A DNA stretch of 64,000 nt. Origin: Punica granatum. Taxonomy: Eukaryota; Streptophyta; Magnoliopsida; Myrtales; Lythraceae. A model generated the notes under the pieces. The model saw nothing but the letters and a program-made list of their open reading frames with translations. It searched no databases and was not told the origin of the DNA. A program made the translations under genes and the position numbers. This document shows positions 1-12,875 of the stretch, in pieces. Within the stretch, counting starts at the first letter, position 1, and the number at the start of each line of letters is the position of its first letter. Where the stretch lies: positions 24,433,363 through 24,497,362 of the forward strand of contig NC_045130.1 in assembly GCF_007655135.1 (NCBI RefSeq), read 5' to 3'.

Positions 1-204
1 AAAAATGTATTAAGTTTGCCTCAATTTAGGCCGGCAACTTATTTTAACTTGATTTTTTAAGTAATAAACATCTTGACTACCGAAAAATAAAAAAGAAAGT
101 AATAAGTATCATGTGATTATAATTAAACTGGAAGTTTTATTGTTTATTCAATATGGTCAATTATCTATATGTGGAGGCTCTTTAAAAGTCTCCTAAGTTT
201 GATT

Positions 205-345
205 CAATATAAGAAAAAGGATATAGTACAATAATGCACATCCTCGCTTGATAATTAAGAGATTCTAGATTTGATTCTCGTAGTGAGATTACGCATTCCT
301 TTATTAGTTATTATGATTTTATTTCATTATACTAAACTCGTAAGT
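205..345 (+). mobile_element. SINE-like repeat (family B)
   Basis: TAGTACAATAATGCACATCC, then a B-box-like TAGATTTGATTCTCGTAGTG, then TATTAGTTATTATGATTTTA. Four more copies occur in this window, all on the plus strand. It is short, noncoding and tRNA-like in its promoter boxes. Confidence 0.5.
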
Positions 346-504
346 CTCTTTCGGGAAAACAAAATATTTGATCAATATGGATAGATGTGTATATATTCAC
401 ATTGAGGAAATCCTCTTGGAGCAATGAGAAAAAGAGTATTAATCACATATACTATAACAAACTAATCAATTCTTTCTAATTATATTATTATAAGGTAATC
501 AATG

Positions 505-690
505 TAGATTGGTTCGAGTAATTTGGCGATTGTTTTCCAAAAGTAAATTTTCACAATCGAGTAATATGAATGGAGAAAATTCATATTGAAAAGTTTTACT
601 GCGTAGTGGGCAAATTCGATTCCAACTGAATTTATAGAAATCACTGAACTTTCAAATACCAAAATGTATACTGAAAAAATAATATTATAA
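505..690 (+). mobile_element. tRNA-type SINE (family A), old copy
   Basis: GATTGGTTCGAGTAATTTGG head, then TTTTACTGCGTAGTGGGC, and the tail CAAATACCAAAATGTATACTG align by eye with 3678-3859. Confidence 0.5.
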
Positions 691-719
691 GATAAGATCA
701 TGTGAAATTTTCACTTCTG

Positions 720-970
720 AATTAGATGTAATTTGCAGATCGAGAGCCACCCTCCCTCACAACGTAAATTATAGGCATGTGAAACATTGACCCCCGATGA
801 GTGGGAAATAGGCAGCGGAAATATCGGAAAATTTTGGGGCCCTCGTCCATATGCGGCCCGCCATGGAATGTGGGAGGACAAAGTGGAGGTCCGGAAGTGG
901 GAAAGAGAGGAAGAGGGAGACCAGTTCCCCCTGGGTGGACCCGGGCCGGCAGTGGCAGATACATTCTATT
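720..970. other. GC-rich island in noncoding DNA
   Basis: This stretch (GGGGCCCTCGTCC, GGACCCGGGCCGGC) stands out from AT-rich flanks. Short frames on both strands overlap it and match no family. It may be a captured fragment or an old exon. Confidence 0.3.
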
Positions 971-1149
971 AAATTACTAATTTATTTTATTTTTATTTCA
1001 TTCCACATGTCGTCTTCTTTTAGATGCAGTCAGTGCGAGGGGTTCTTCTTTGTCAATTTGCTTTTTCCCCAACTAACTCCAACCAACCAAGTTAGTCCAC
1101 CACTAAAGCATCTATCAAGCACATATTTTATAATTTGTGCCTAGCAGAT

Positions 1150-3560
1150 ATCACGGGTAAATGTCTCTTCTTATGCATGATTTGATACTCAGAAGAGCAA
1201 TCAGATCGATCCACTGAAGGATATAATTTTTTTAATCTTAAACTTTTGCCTTATTTAAATAAAGAAAAGAACATACTAAAACAACAAGATGAGTTATTTG
1301 AGAGAATTTTCTTTATTCTTAGAAAGATTCGATACTTCTAAAAATTTTATCTATTATGTATATTAATATAATTGACAATAATATATTGTATCAATTAGAT
1401 AATTACTCATAAAAATAGGACAAATTGATCCACTTGCATGATAGATTCTCAAAGATGCAATTTTCGAATCTCCAATTGGAATGGAGAAACACAGCTCATA
1501 GGATAGAGAAAAATGATATAACATATCACCACTCTAGAAGCCGATCCGAGATAAAGACTAATCACCACTCTGAATGGGATTTAAGAGATAAAGATCTAGG
1601 GCTTCACCACTTTTAGAGCACAAAAAGATAAAGAAACTAGAGAGAAGAGGCAAATTCGGCCAAATTCAAATGGTTTGTCTTTCATTCCTTTCGAAGGTCA
1701 CTATAAATATTTGTGGACTGAATTTAATGGCCTAAGTCCCTAAAACATATTGAAACTAACGTTTCAACCTTAATGAATTAAAATCTTACAACTTTTAAGA
1801 GAATTAAACCCCTAAACATTCCCCATGGAGCAACCTCTTATTTATTATAATTCTTGACTTTTGCTCAATTACCATCAGAATTCTCAACTGATTGGGCTTC
1901 TCCATTCATCGTTTTCATCATAGATAGACTAACTTCTCCATGTATATCACTCACCTTAAGAGTTGCACTATTGTTAACATAACAAAAGTAGGTCAATAGA
2001 GGGATTGGCGAAAGAAAAATAGGAGTGAAAATATGAAATAAAAAATATAAGTTGTTCTTTGTTACTCTTAATATTCTACCCTTCATTCAAAAGTTATTAT
2101 TTGCGATACATGTGACATACGTGATGCGTGCCGAATGCACCAAATTAATTTTAACTCTAAATTAACCTAGTAGATAGGATAAGTAGAGGTCGATCCCTGG
2201 AGGACTACGTAACTAGCTATCAAAATTCGAGGTATCTAGCAACTGCAGAATTGAAAACAATAAATTGGGGGGAAATTGGTTCAAATCACTATGTAGAAAG
2301 ATTAACTAAACAAATAAGCTTATAAGGCTTAACCAAGAATAAAATGCATTCAGTAGAGAGATGAGAAATCCACCATAAATATAAGATTAATCATTGACAA
2401 AAATTCGATTTACTATCTTAAATAGGTTGACTGTAGAATTCACACAAGCCGTCCAATTCCCTGTCTTTCCTTAGCTAATAGTTTAATCCGTTTAGCCCTA
2501 CAATCAAACTCTAACCATTAAACCAAACCCCCGAACGCTCGCAATATTAGATTCGGTGAATCAATAAGGACTAGAAAGACATCATCAATCATAAGCGATG
2601 AACATACTTTGCGCAGTTTATAAAACCTAGATCATGAATCACCATAATAGAGAATACAAACGTGATTATCCATATCTCTATTATTTTCTACTAGTGCTAA
2701 TCCATCTAAGTAATTACGGACTTAGAAGTATTAGCTAGCATTAAACATCAAGCAAAGTCGAATAGTTGGCCACCTATACAACTAAACTCTAAATCACAGA
2801 CATGCAAGTATTGATCAATCATGAATGTTAAAGAATAGCATATCAGAATTCTATTAAGCACAAGAATCGAGTCTCATAATCGTAAATTCGTGGTTTCATT
2901 CCTCACTCAACTGAATAAACGAATTACTCCATCATGGTTATGGAATCAAAAGAGAAAGAAAAACTCATGATTGCTCCTTCTTTGGTGGCAACGCAGATAC
3001 GAAAGCTCGAGTCTTAACTTCCGTTAACTCCATTTTAGTCCTCTAAGAGTTGGAGCACAGCAGCAGCCCTTTTTCTCCTCTTATCTCCCTCTCCAATATG
3101 TCCCCTATCTCCCTCTCCAATATGTCCCCTAGATGTCAATAAATGGCCTTCTCCCCTTAACAAGTATTTACTCTTCCTCTTCAATTGCTGGACATTATTT
3201 CCTTCTTCATCTCTTTTCTTTATGGTACGTAATCTTCAACAATCATTGCATTGATCCTTCCTTGTCCACCATCATTAGCTGTAACATAATTCAGTTTCTT
3301 GCTTAATCAGTCCATCTCCTTGATTCCCTCTATTTATTCTAGCAAACACCTACAAACACAAGACACATAGTTATGAAATGAAAAATCCAAAATAAGGAAT
3401 AACATAACTAAAAATCAAACATAACTCAACCAAAAGTATAAGTCGGGATAATGAATATATGACCATTATTGCACTTATCAATACGCAATTTAGATACCAA
3501 ATGCCTCCTCTTTGTAATAATAATAGACAATAGATAATATCATTGCTAGCACATGTCAAA
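1150..3560. other. Gene-free stretch, possibly part LTR-like
   Basis: No gene is supported. The part 2110-3370 contains TAAGTAGAGGTCGATCCCTG and GTTTGTAGGTGTTTGC (minus strand) types of sequence often seen at ends of plant LTR elements, but no inverted or direct terminal repeat was found. A 25-bp CTATCTCCCTCTCCAATATG-type direct repeat lies at about 3086-3130. Confidence 0.3.
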
Positions 3561-3565
3561 CTTTA

Positions 3566-4190
3566 GGGCCTATTTACTGATAGAAAACTCTTCAATTTTC
3601 TAGGGAAATTTTTTAAAATAAGAAAACTAGAAACAATGTGTTTACTTATATTGAATTCAAATAATTTTCCAAAGAAACCAACATGAGTTGATTCAAATAG
3701 TTCGGCGTTTGTTCCGCTTACACAAGATCTCAGATTTGAGTCCTTGTGAATGCAAAAAATTCACGTTAGAAGAGATTTACCTTTAGTGGGCGTAGCTCGA
3801 CTAGATTTATCGGGGTCCAATTAGGCTTCCAGATACCTGAATTTACACTAAAAAATAAAATTTTCTAAAGAAATTTTTTTCTCTATTATTTTAAATTATA
3901 TATAGATTAGATAAAGCTCTTTTTTTTAGTTATTCAATTTTTCATTTGCCCATTATTTTCTTTTTATATTCTAATTAATAACTTTCCATTTCTATTGACT
4001 TTTCTATTTAGAAATTTATTTTATATCATCTTTTTACGTGATTACTTCAATTATTCTCACATAAGAAAATTTTCTAATTTAACATTAGTAAACATATTTT
4101 CACATTTTTCTATGGAGAAATAAATTTAGAAAATGTGAAGAAAAATATAGATGAAAAGTGGAAATTAATTTTCTAAAAGTAACGAAGCCC
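3566..4190. mobile_element. Harbinger-like MITE containing a SINE
   Basis: Ends GGGCCTATTTACT and GAAGCCC are flanked by TTA (3563-3565) and TTA (4191-4193). The body is AT-rich and partly self-complementary (TTTTCTAGGGAAATTTT / AATTTTCTAAAAG types). A SINE lies inside at 3678-3859. Confidence 0.55.
3678..3859 (+). mobile_element. tRNA-type SINE (family A), complete, with target duplication
   Basis: 182 bp flanked by ATTTTCCAAAGAAA (3664-3677) and ATTTTCTAAAGAAA (3860-3873), a 14-bp target duplication with one mismatch. The head resembles a tRNA (A-box-like GATTCAAATAGTTCGGC, B-box-like GATTTGAGTCC) and the 3' end is A-rich. No protein is encoded; it would need RNA polymerase III and a LINE reverse transcriptase. 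Confidence 0.8.
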
Positions 4191-4310
4191 TTAGTTTCCT
4201 AGTCAATGAATTGTCATTGTCTGAATATATAAAAATTCCTAAGCCGATTCTACCAACAGATAATAGGTAACAGGTCATCGACTTTTGACAATTTTTTCAT
4301 TTTTGTCTTT

Positions 4311-4709
4311 TATTTTTTATCATTCTCGTGCACAGCCTCTCGCTTTTGTCACTTTAGTCCAAAAGTTTATTTTTCCGTTAAAGACAAATTTTTCGTCCAA
4401 ATAATAATTTTTTACAATTTTGAAATATTGAAAAATTACAAAATAACTTAGAATAAAACCTGAAATGTAAAAAAAAAAATCTTTAAAGAAGAAAGCTTGG
4501 GGCAGATCCAATCGGGTCTGCCCCCAAGTTTTTCTTTCTTTTTTTTAATGTTCAGCTTTTTTTCAAAGTTTTCTGGCTTTCGGAATCCTTCAAAATTTCA
4601 TAAATTATAAAATATCATTTTTGACGAAAATGTATTTTTAATGGATAAATGAACGGCCGGACAACACTGGCCAAAAGGGCAGATTTAGAACGAGAATGAC
4701 AAAAAATAG
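4311..4709. mobile_element. MITE-like inverted-repeat element
   Basis: TATTTTTTATCATTCTCGT (4311-4329) is inverted at 4690-4709 (ACGAGAATGACAAAAAATA). A GGGCAGA..TCTGCCC hairpin lies at about 4500-4526. It is noncoding. Confidence 0.5.
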
Positions 4710-5137
4710 AGATTCAGAGAAAGGCTGCAACCCACTACTGAGCATGTTTCCAATGAGCCTAAAGCTACCCAATTGTAGATCCTCATCCCTTACTCTTCTA
4801 TATGTATCATATAAGAAATTTTCCTAACACATAAGAAATTTTCCTAAGAAAAGCAACAGTCGGGAATCGGAAATGTGTCTGATCAATTATGCCAAATTTT
4901 AGATTAATAAATTATCAGGGACAGCAAATGGAAATACATTTACACAGAATCTTCCCGAGCATGAAGGAACACAAAATTGACACTGCACGAAATATCACAA
5001 TATAGCTTAGATCGACATACAGTAGCGCAATAATGAATTTAGTGAAGCCCTAGCAGAAGAATGTCTATAGAGAAATATTGGAGTACTTCGGCAACTTCAA
5101 ACTTCCAAACAGTTCTCTTGGCCATCACTACCAGCAT

Positions 5138-6532
5138 TCATCTACTCTTCTCACCAGCTTTCCCCAGAGGAAGAGTCCCAAACACTCTGTCCCACAGAGC
5201 TGAAGTGATTCCAAACCCCTTGTCCTGGACCCGGAAGTGATGATTCAAGTGATATTTCTGCAGGCCAAATGATTTCAAATTCAATCAAACCAAGAGGTAA
5301 AATACAATATTGGTTTAACTGTTCTCTTAAAAGGGTTTTATCCTACTCTCCATATGCCTCTTCAATGGTCAATTCTCAGTTTTAACACCATAATCACGTC
5401 GTTTATGTTTTCTTTTAATAGAGGAACCGGGTGGATTGGATCTCCAGTGCCACCAGATATTGGATTTTTTCCATGCAGACCACTTTAGTTCAGATTAACA
5501 CAGAAAATACAACTGAATTGAAGAATTTCTTCTTTGAAATTTGATCTCTGTTAAACTACAAAAAAGGAGGGGAAAAAAAAACTGCAGGCAGAATCGACGT
5601 AACGATTGTTTATCAGATCCACAAAAATTCACTTTATTTATGATCGCTGGTAATAATGATGGCTTCAAGAGTTAGATAAATTGACTAGGTCAATGGAGGA
5701 GAGAGAAGTGCCAGGAAGAAAAAAGAAAGATATGATTAACGTTGAAAAAGAAAAGTGAGTTGGGGCACAAAGGAAAGTGCTTTAGGCAGCAACTCTCTCA
5801 ATGACTTGAGACGATATTTAGTCCATTTTGTGGGCAGTGGAAACAGCCCCAACCTCTATAGATTATAACTTTATTTTTTTAATCTCCCATATTATTGCTC
5901 CGCAATCATTTCTTCACTACAATTCTTGTTTGGATTGAGTCATCATTAGCCACCATTCTGTTCCTGTTACATTTTGTTTTATGCATATACAACGTGCCAC
6001 AAAAGGAAAGGTTGCAGAAAAGTTTGAAGATTTTATGAAAAGGGTCAGAGGATTCGAAAGGGAATCCTACCTTGAGACTTTTGGGCATTTCGCTAGTGGG
6101 CTGGCCATGGTGCAAGTAATAATGGGTGACATCATACATCACGTAACCCAGCAGACCTCCTCCAAACAACACAGGAGTTGTTGAAGGTGTAGAGATGAGC
6201 TTAAGCAAGTTCCAGAACTGTCAAACAAGTTCTCAGAAATGAGTTAGAAGAAGGAAAATAGATACACCAGCGTGTAGATTGCCACAAGTGAACTCTGAAT
6301 GAGCAATTATAATTTATAAATGGAGGATTCTCTACAATAACTGACAGCGAATATTGTAGCATAAACCAACTTGTAAATGCTTATTTCAAATGGTATCAAG
6401 GCATCAACAAGCTTGACTCAATGGTTAAAATTAATTAACAACAAGTGTGTAGCTTTCTGGAATTTTTGTGCAGTATTTGCGGAACTGACCATATTCTTTT
6501 CTTGCCAAATGGTAGCTGCTTCTTGGGACCAG

Positions 6533-6570
<38 letters not shown>

Positions 6571-8878
6571 TTGAATGATGAGACCTAAACAAAATAGTAT
6601 ACTTTCTAATTCTATTCCTATATGACTTGCATGCAGTTTTGGCTTCAGTATGTGGAACTCCATAAGAAGTGATACTATCTGCAATTCAAATAGAAGCAAT
6701 AATGCTGAAATCAAACTAAGGGACTGACAGAACAGAGGGGTTCATCAAAACTAAGTGTTTAAATCAAATGAAGATTGTATGCTGAAAACTGGTCCAAAGA
6801 AAATGACCACATCAAAACATTAAGAATCAAGTTGAGATACTGTTTGCCCTTCCAAAGTATTGGCGGAGAATAAGATATACCAACATGATATTCCTTCTGC
6901 AACTTAAGAAATTTTTAAGCTGACTATAAAATTTCAACACATTACGGAAAATATATTCAAGCCCTGTGCAAGAATAAATCTATACCATCTGAAATTATAT
7001 TATAAGACTTTTTAAAAGTAGACTCATTCAGACACTAAAGTCAGAAACGTTGCAGAGGAAAACCTATCCTCACAAACTATTTGGCAACTGCCAGAATCCA
7101 GGATCGAGAATAAAGCCAGTGAGCATGAAACGCTACAATTTTATAGATAGGAAATTCACGCTTTAAAGTAATACGACAATCACCGAGCATTCATCACAAA
7201 TATTAACACATTCCAAGATTTAGGGAAATCATGTACTCACGTTCAGATACAGCCCCATATCTAGACTGGGTGGGGGTTACTAAAGTAAATAGACTACAAA
7301 CTTACAAGGATGCAATACACTCCATACATAACTTGTTTCAAACAAATGGCAATTAGGCAAAAGTGTACTTACAGGAATGCAAAGAATAGCAGTTGCAGCT
7401 GGTGGAAAAACAAGCCGAAGGCCGTCCATTGGGTGCTTATGGTGGCAGCCATGAAGAAGATAATGCAATGTATTTCCCCTAAAGTGTCAAAATCCAAGTT
7501 AGATAGCCATAGCAGTTCTAAAACTGGATTGCATTGGACCAGACAGCTGGTCTGACTAAATCCTGACACTGGCCATCCAGATCCACATGATTGTGTCACT
7601 GAACTGGGAAGTTTTAGACCATCAATTTACGAAATTTACATTTTAAAGTAACTTCCTGAAATGTCTAAATAAATTTGGCCAGATTCTTAATCCATGAACG
7701 ATGAAACATGGCCTTTACCAAAAATGCTATGTGCCTGAAAATGACACCATTGATGATGCATCTGGGTGTGTTCATGTTGGTGTTCAAAAGAGAGTGATAT
7801 AGTCAGAAACAGAGATCTCACCAATAGCTTTTTGTCTTGATGTGGAAGAGGAAACGGTGCAGAGTATATTCCAATAATGTCCAGACAAAGATCCCACAAA
7901 CCACCATTAAAGCTATCTGAGGTGTGGTATGACCCATCCTTACTGACATGGAGATGCACCAACATACTACTGGCAGCCAAATGACAGGAATTGCCCACCA
8001 TACAGTACGAGTCAAGAACTGTTCCAGATAAACGACGCGGGAAAGAAACCAAAGATGTTTAGTTCACAAGATAATAAAACTTAATTTTTAACATATGCAT
8101 TTGCCACGACGGTTTGGAATAAATCACTCTTAACTATTTGGAAAGCAAAAGGATAAATGACAAGTAGAACACGCCATACCTCCCAGAAATCACTCTCAAA
8201 AAAACGAGGCCCTTCCTTGCTGACAATGGGCTGGTGAACCCACTCCTGATAAGTTTCACCTAAATGGCCGACCTAAGCAAGATTTCAAATGTCTTAGGCA
8301 AATAAATGGTGATTATAATTAACAGTAAAAGTAAGGGCAATTATGGTTGAAAAGTTATACTGAAATTTTGAAAACGTGCCCAATCAATGAATAGGTATTG
8401 TCAGGGGAACAAGGAATTTTTTCCATTTGTATAATCACAACTTAAGAAGATTGTCAGAGAAAGATTAATCTACTGAACTATTAGATATAGAGAATTTGAA
8501 AAAAATTCCATCATTGAGTAGATTTATTAAACACATGCATATATAGAGTTACACCCCTGAGTGCAATGAATGTGCACAAGCTACAAAATTCGCATGCAAG
8601 ACAAGCATGCAATGCTGATATGACTATGTCTCCCTACTATGAACAGAAAGAGAAGATAATCGAAATTTAACCATTAATTGGGTTAATTGTAATGCCAAAC
8701 AAATTCCACGGATATTTAAATTAACATGTGCGGACTATAGAACTGAAAACTACTTAAGATCAAAGTTCATTACAATATATGCATACCTTAACAAACAAAA
8801 AGTAAATGAATTAGAACATAACAATACCTGGAAGACTAGTGGTTTATTTAAATCAACTGTGAACCCTTGCGCAACCAT
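5138..8878 (-). CDS. FAH1: Fatty acid 2-hydroxylase (dihydroceramide fatty acyl 2-hydroxylase), six coding exons
   Basis: Coding exons on the minus strand are 8878-8828, 8272-8180, 8018-7822, 7478-7373, 6217-6071 and 5257-5138. Every junction is GT/AG and the spliced product is 237 residues, the same length as Arabidopsis FAH1. It begins MVAQGFTVDLNKPLVFQVGH. Diiron histidine clusters are H102/H107 (HRFLFH), H123/H126/H127 (HGCHH), H181/H185/H186 (HYYLHH) and H201/H204/H205 (HLNHH). Hydrophobic stretches near residues 54-70, 83-96, 137-149 and 164-176 fit an ER membrane protein. There is no N-terminal cytochrome b5 domain, as in other plant FAHs, so electrons would come from a separate cytochrome b5. 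In the family the enzyme 2-hydroxylates the very-long-chain acyl part of (dihydro)ceramide. The start ATG at 8878 lies in the second exon, behind a 5'-UTR intron. FAH1 and FAH2 are close paralogues and cannot be separated here. Confidence 0.95.
6537..6567. repeat. (AT)n microsatellite in a FAH intron
   Basis: About 15 AT units within the intron at 6218-7372. Similar AT runs occur at 12861-12875, 26755-26779, 28569-28602, 34168-34191, 35356-35378 and 62792-62811. Confidence 0.95.
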
Positions 8879-10128
8879 CTTGGTCTCCTTAAAATGCACC
8901 TGGAAGTTAAGGGAGGGACAGACATATTACAACTGAATGGTACGATACATAAGAATGACAAAGGAAACTTCTGTCAAAGAGCCTTATATAGAGCTAGCTA
9001 ACAGATAAAGGCACAAACTGTGAAAGAGAAGACAACCTCTTGGAAAAGGTGGGTTATGCAACTTGCTCTGCATCCTAGTTACTATTTTTAGGTTTTAGGA
9101 ACAGTTGATTATGGTACACAAAGGGAAAAGGAAGTAATAGCAAGTATCAACTGGAGATCATATGTTTGAAGACGAAATGGAGAAGCACCCAAATCTGAGC
9201 CTTGACGGGATTCAAAACAAATGGTTCTGAGAAAGCACCAACTGAAATTACTAACAGCATGTTAATGGAATAATAAGTACTCCGTGGGAATACTTTTTTC
9301 TTGATTGGGTTGACAGGAACGTCAAGGAAATGTAATGGAACAAAGGAGCTAGGAAAACGGAACAAAGTTCACCCTCAAGGAAGGTCAATTGAATTAACCA
9401 AAGAAACAAGTTAGCCTGCACAGAGGTACATCCATATATGTTCCTGCGAAATAAACAGATCCGTGCAAGACTGAATGGACGAGGACTGCAACCAAATCCA
9501 GTCTAGATATTAAGCCGGTTCAAACCAAATGGAGTACAGATATATCAGAATAAGAATGACCAAATTTGAATTTCGGGTTTGCATCATTCACTCCACCTAA
9601 GAGCTGATGAATAGATGGATTGTCACTTGAACAGGACCCACATTCGAAAAGAAGACAGGCCCAAAAGGCGAATTATAAAGTTTTATACACTTTTTTTTTT
9701 ATTTTAAATTCAGGCCGAATCTGGTTGACATATCACCAGGAAAGGTCAGCATCAGGAGGCAAACTGAACTGAACCAACCACAGTTTGAGGACAAAACACA
9801 ATCAGCCAGCAAGCTCTGTTGATGGAAGTTTGCAATATGATTGATTGACTAATAGATCCACAAGAGAAAGACCCGTTCCTCTACTTCGTCAGCTACAAAG
9901 TGAGTGGTCGGGTTAGTAGGTTCATTCATTACTTGCCCGCAAATCTCGAGTAAGCCGTCGTCCTCACCGGATTTCACGAATCATTTCACTAAGCTAAACA
10001 CGAAAGGGAATCCCGAACAAGCATAGACCAGACAATGTAACTTTGAAGACCCTCATGATTCAAAGGAAAGACGCAACAATCATGAACCCGCTTCAGATCG
10101 TACAATGGAGGGAGCAGGGAACACTTAC

Positions 10129-10300
10129 CCAGGAGACAGCGGGTCGGATCTGAGATGGAGGAGTGGAGCTACACCACCACCACAGTCACCACGACCACCG
10201 CCGCAACAGTAGGCGCAGGCGCAGTAGGAGGGAGATTGCCGACTCGAGGGAATGGAGATGAAGAAGAAGAATTGGGGTGGGAGTGACCGCGTCCGTGAGT
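10129..10300 (-). other. FAH1: 5'-UTR exon of the fatty acid 2-hydroxylase gene
   Basis: Read on the minus strand, a GC-rich stretch with CCACCACC-like repeats ends in a strong splice donor (exon end 10129, then GTAAGT). The matching acceptor (TTCCAG, exon resumes at 8899) lies 21 bases upstream of the start ATG. This implies a 1229-base intron in the 5' UTR (8900-10128). The upstream end of the exon is only estimated. Confidence 0.6.
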
Positions 10301-10380
10301 GGAAAGAATTTTGGGGGCAAATATATATTATTAAATATTATTATTATTATTTATTTCATCATTCGCCATACAATACATAA
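10301..10380 (-). promoter_or_regulatory. Probable core promoter of the fatty acid 2-hydroxylase gene
   Basis: The AT-rich run 10321-10370, just upstream of the GC-rich 5'-UTR exon, contains TATATATT-type sequence on the minus strand about 25-35 bases from the estimated exon start. No transcript evidence is available. Confidence 0.3.
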
Positions 10381-10760
10381 CGTGGAGACGCCAAAGCATA
10401 TCTGGACCGTTGGTTTTTGAATAGAATCAAAGAATCAAAGGACAGCTGATTCTCACGTTAGGATCATTGACAGGCTGGCGACATTAACGCCCAGCTCAGC
10501 TCCTCAAAAACCAGAGAAAGAAACTGCAGACTCATTTTTTTCCTAGAAATTTTTTTCACTTTTAGGGCCCATTAGGTTCGTTTCAAACAAGAGAGGAATC
10601 CGAATAGGAATGAGACCTTCCTATTGTAGTTGTTTGATCGGAGGCTTTGTACTTTGTGTTAGGAAATCGCTTATCTCATAGTAGAGAATCATTCATTCTT
10701 TGGGCCTCCAGGAAATTAGAAGAGGAAAAGAAAAATACTTTTATCTTGGATAATTTAAAT

Positions 10761-11243
10761 CAGTGTTATCAGAACCAGATCGGACGTCGAACCGAATAAG
10801 GTATTAGTTCATGGGTTTATGGATTCAACCGGAAATTCGATGGGTTGGACCGCAGATTTATTTAATCATAATATTTTAATATTTAAAGTAATATTAATGA
10901 TAATTAAATTCATAATATCTATCTAATTTCATTAAAAAATGTATAATATCTAGGGAACAAAACTAATAGATGAAGAAATGAAGCAACAAATAGATGTTGT
11001 TTAGTTGGTTAAGGAGTGAGCATAGTTGTGCATATGGAGTGAGAGGGGGGGAGAGGTTCAAAACCTCACATTGTCAACAACTTAATATTTTTGTTTATAT
11101 ATTTGTCCAACCATTAAACCCATGAACCGACTGGTTCTGTGGGTTCAACAGTTCAAAGATGCATTTCCGGTTTAAATGTGAAACCAGGCCGGTCATGTTA
11201 TTGATTTTTGGTCCAACCGGTCGATCCGGTTCTGATAATAATG
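10761..11243. mobile_element. hAT-like MITE with 8-bp target duplication
   Basis: Ends CAGTGTTATCAGAACC and GGTTCTGATAATAATG are flanked by perfect ATTTAAAT duplications (10753-10760 and 11244-11251). An 8-bp duplication and CA..TG ends fit hAT. No transposase is encoded. A tRNA-like repeat is nested inside near 10985-11095. Confidence 0.75.
10985..11095 (+). mobile_element. tRNA-like short repeat nested in the hAT-like MITE
   Basis: TTTAGTTGGTTAAGGAGTG (A-box-like) and GAGGTTCAAAACCTCAC (B-box-like and self-complementary) about 50 bases apart suggest a SINE head. Its borders are unclear. Confidence 0.35.
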
Positions 11244-11251
11244 ATTTAAAT

Positions 11252-12811
11252 TATACTTTCTACGATTTAATAAAATAACTACAACACCAACTCTTTTTAA
11301 AATAAGACAAGGACCATCTTAAGTTCTTTTGAGATGGCAAGTTATTTGGTGGCCTGTGCACATAATATGTTTTTAATTTATGATTTCAAAAAAAAATATG
11401 TATATATTGAAATTATTTTTGAAAATTCTCTAGAGAAAGCCCATCGATGACCTCACTGGGAGGGTGCGGGGTCTCAAGATCCTACTCGACCTAGGGTGGG
11501 GGCCTCCCACATGCGTGGTCACGTGACAAATTCACTGGTGGGGGTGGTGACAGGAAAAGAGGCCCCACACCGCAGGAACAAGGGGAGGTCTCCGTTTCTA
11601 GATTAGTATTGCATGTTTTCAACTGTTTTGTATATTTGAATAATTATAGAACAATCTTTCAATACTTTCAAGGCACTCGGATCAAATTTTTGTTCTTATT
11701 TACTTCGAAATGACTATGCTATTGAATAAATTTGGTATATTTTTAAATGAATTATGTATATATGTTATATGATTAATCATTGACACACATGGATTACTTA
11801 TTAGTCGTTTACTTAAAATATTATATAAGTAATTATCAAATTCGGAAAATTGATTGTGATTCCTAGGCAACACTCCATGATGAGAATCAAGGGCATGATG
11901 ATAAGGCTGATGCACGAAAGCAAGAGCTTGGAAGTTGAGCACATGATGATCAGGCTGATGCACGAGATCTTGGAGGCTTACATGTGCCGAGTGGACCAAT
12001 AACATGGGTGAGAGCAAGACGAATTCAACAAGTTATGGAGAGCTTGATGATGGACTATTCAGGTCAAGAGAAGACTAATTCAATTGAGTCTCCAAAGGGC
12101 TTTAATCAATTGATTTGCCATGAGTTAATTGCAATCAATGCCAAACTGGAGTAGATGCATATGGGGGCAAGAGGGAGCTGAAGCTGGATAAAATTAATGC
12201 CAAATTATTCTAGATGGCATGATATTGATTTCCTTTTATGCCAAATTAAGATTAGCTTGTTTCTCAAGTTTATTTATTTTCAATTTCCCTTAGGCATTTA
12301 TATAAGGAGTCCGACTAGCTTATTGTGGTTAGACTATTTTAGTGAAATTTTCTCCTTTGTTCTTCATTGAATTCCTACGAACGATCAAGTGTGATAACTT
12401 GTGAGGTTCGACATAATTTGATAATATTGGCTATATTTTCTTTATAAACAAGTCAATAATCATCGTCTTGATATTATTAGTTCTTGTTTCTCTATAGACA
12501 ATGGGTCACTAGTCCTCTTCATCTAAATATGTTTTTGGCGATCTAGGAATCAATTCAAGTTTGACCGTTGGGTTTCACAATCCTTTGTGAGGTCCGCATC
12601 ACTCCAAATGGAAGCAAATGAAATTAAATTTTGATTCCTTATTAATTCAAACAAAAGAGAAAATCGTCATTCCATTTTCAATTTCATCTCATTCCACCTC
12701 ATTTCAATTCCATTTCTATTTTATTTTCAGACCTTGAACAAACAAGCCTTTAGTGATCTTGGCACCGATTCTCTAGGACTGTTGATAATAATGCAACTAC
12801 ATGCATCACTA
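11252..12811. other. Gene-free stretch with GC-rich patch and LTR-like sequence
   Basis: A GC-rich patch at 11440-11600 is flanked by AT-rich DNA. From about 12050 to 12600 the sequence has LTR style (TATATAAGG near 12300 followed by a pyrimidine-rich leader), without a detectable partner repeat or coding sequence. Confidence 0.25.
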
Positions 12812-12875
12812 GGCCTTGTTTGGAAATGACGTTAAGTTAAAACTCAATTCCATTCCAAGTATATATATATATATA

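Noticed and set aside
722..1144. Short frames in the GC-rich island
   Set aside because: They overlap on both strands, and there is no recognisable domain or splice context.
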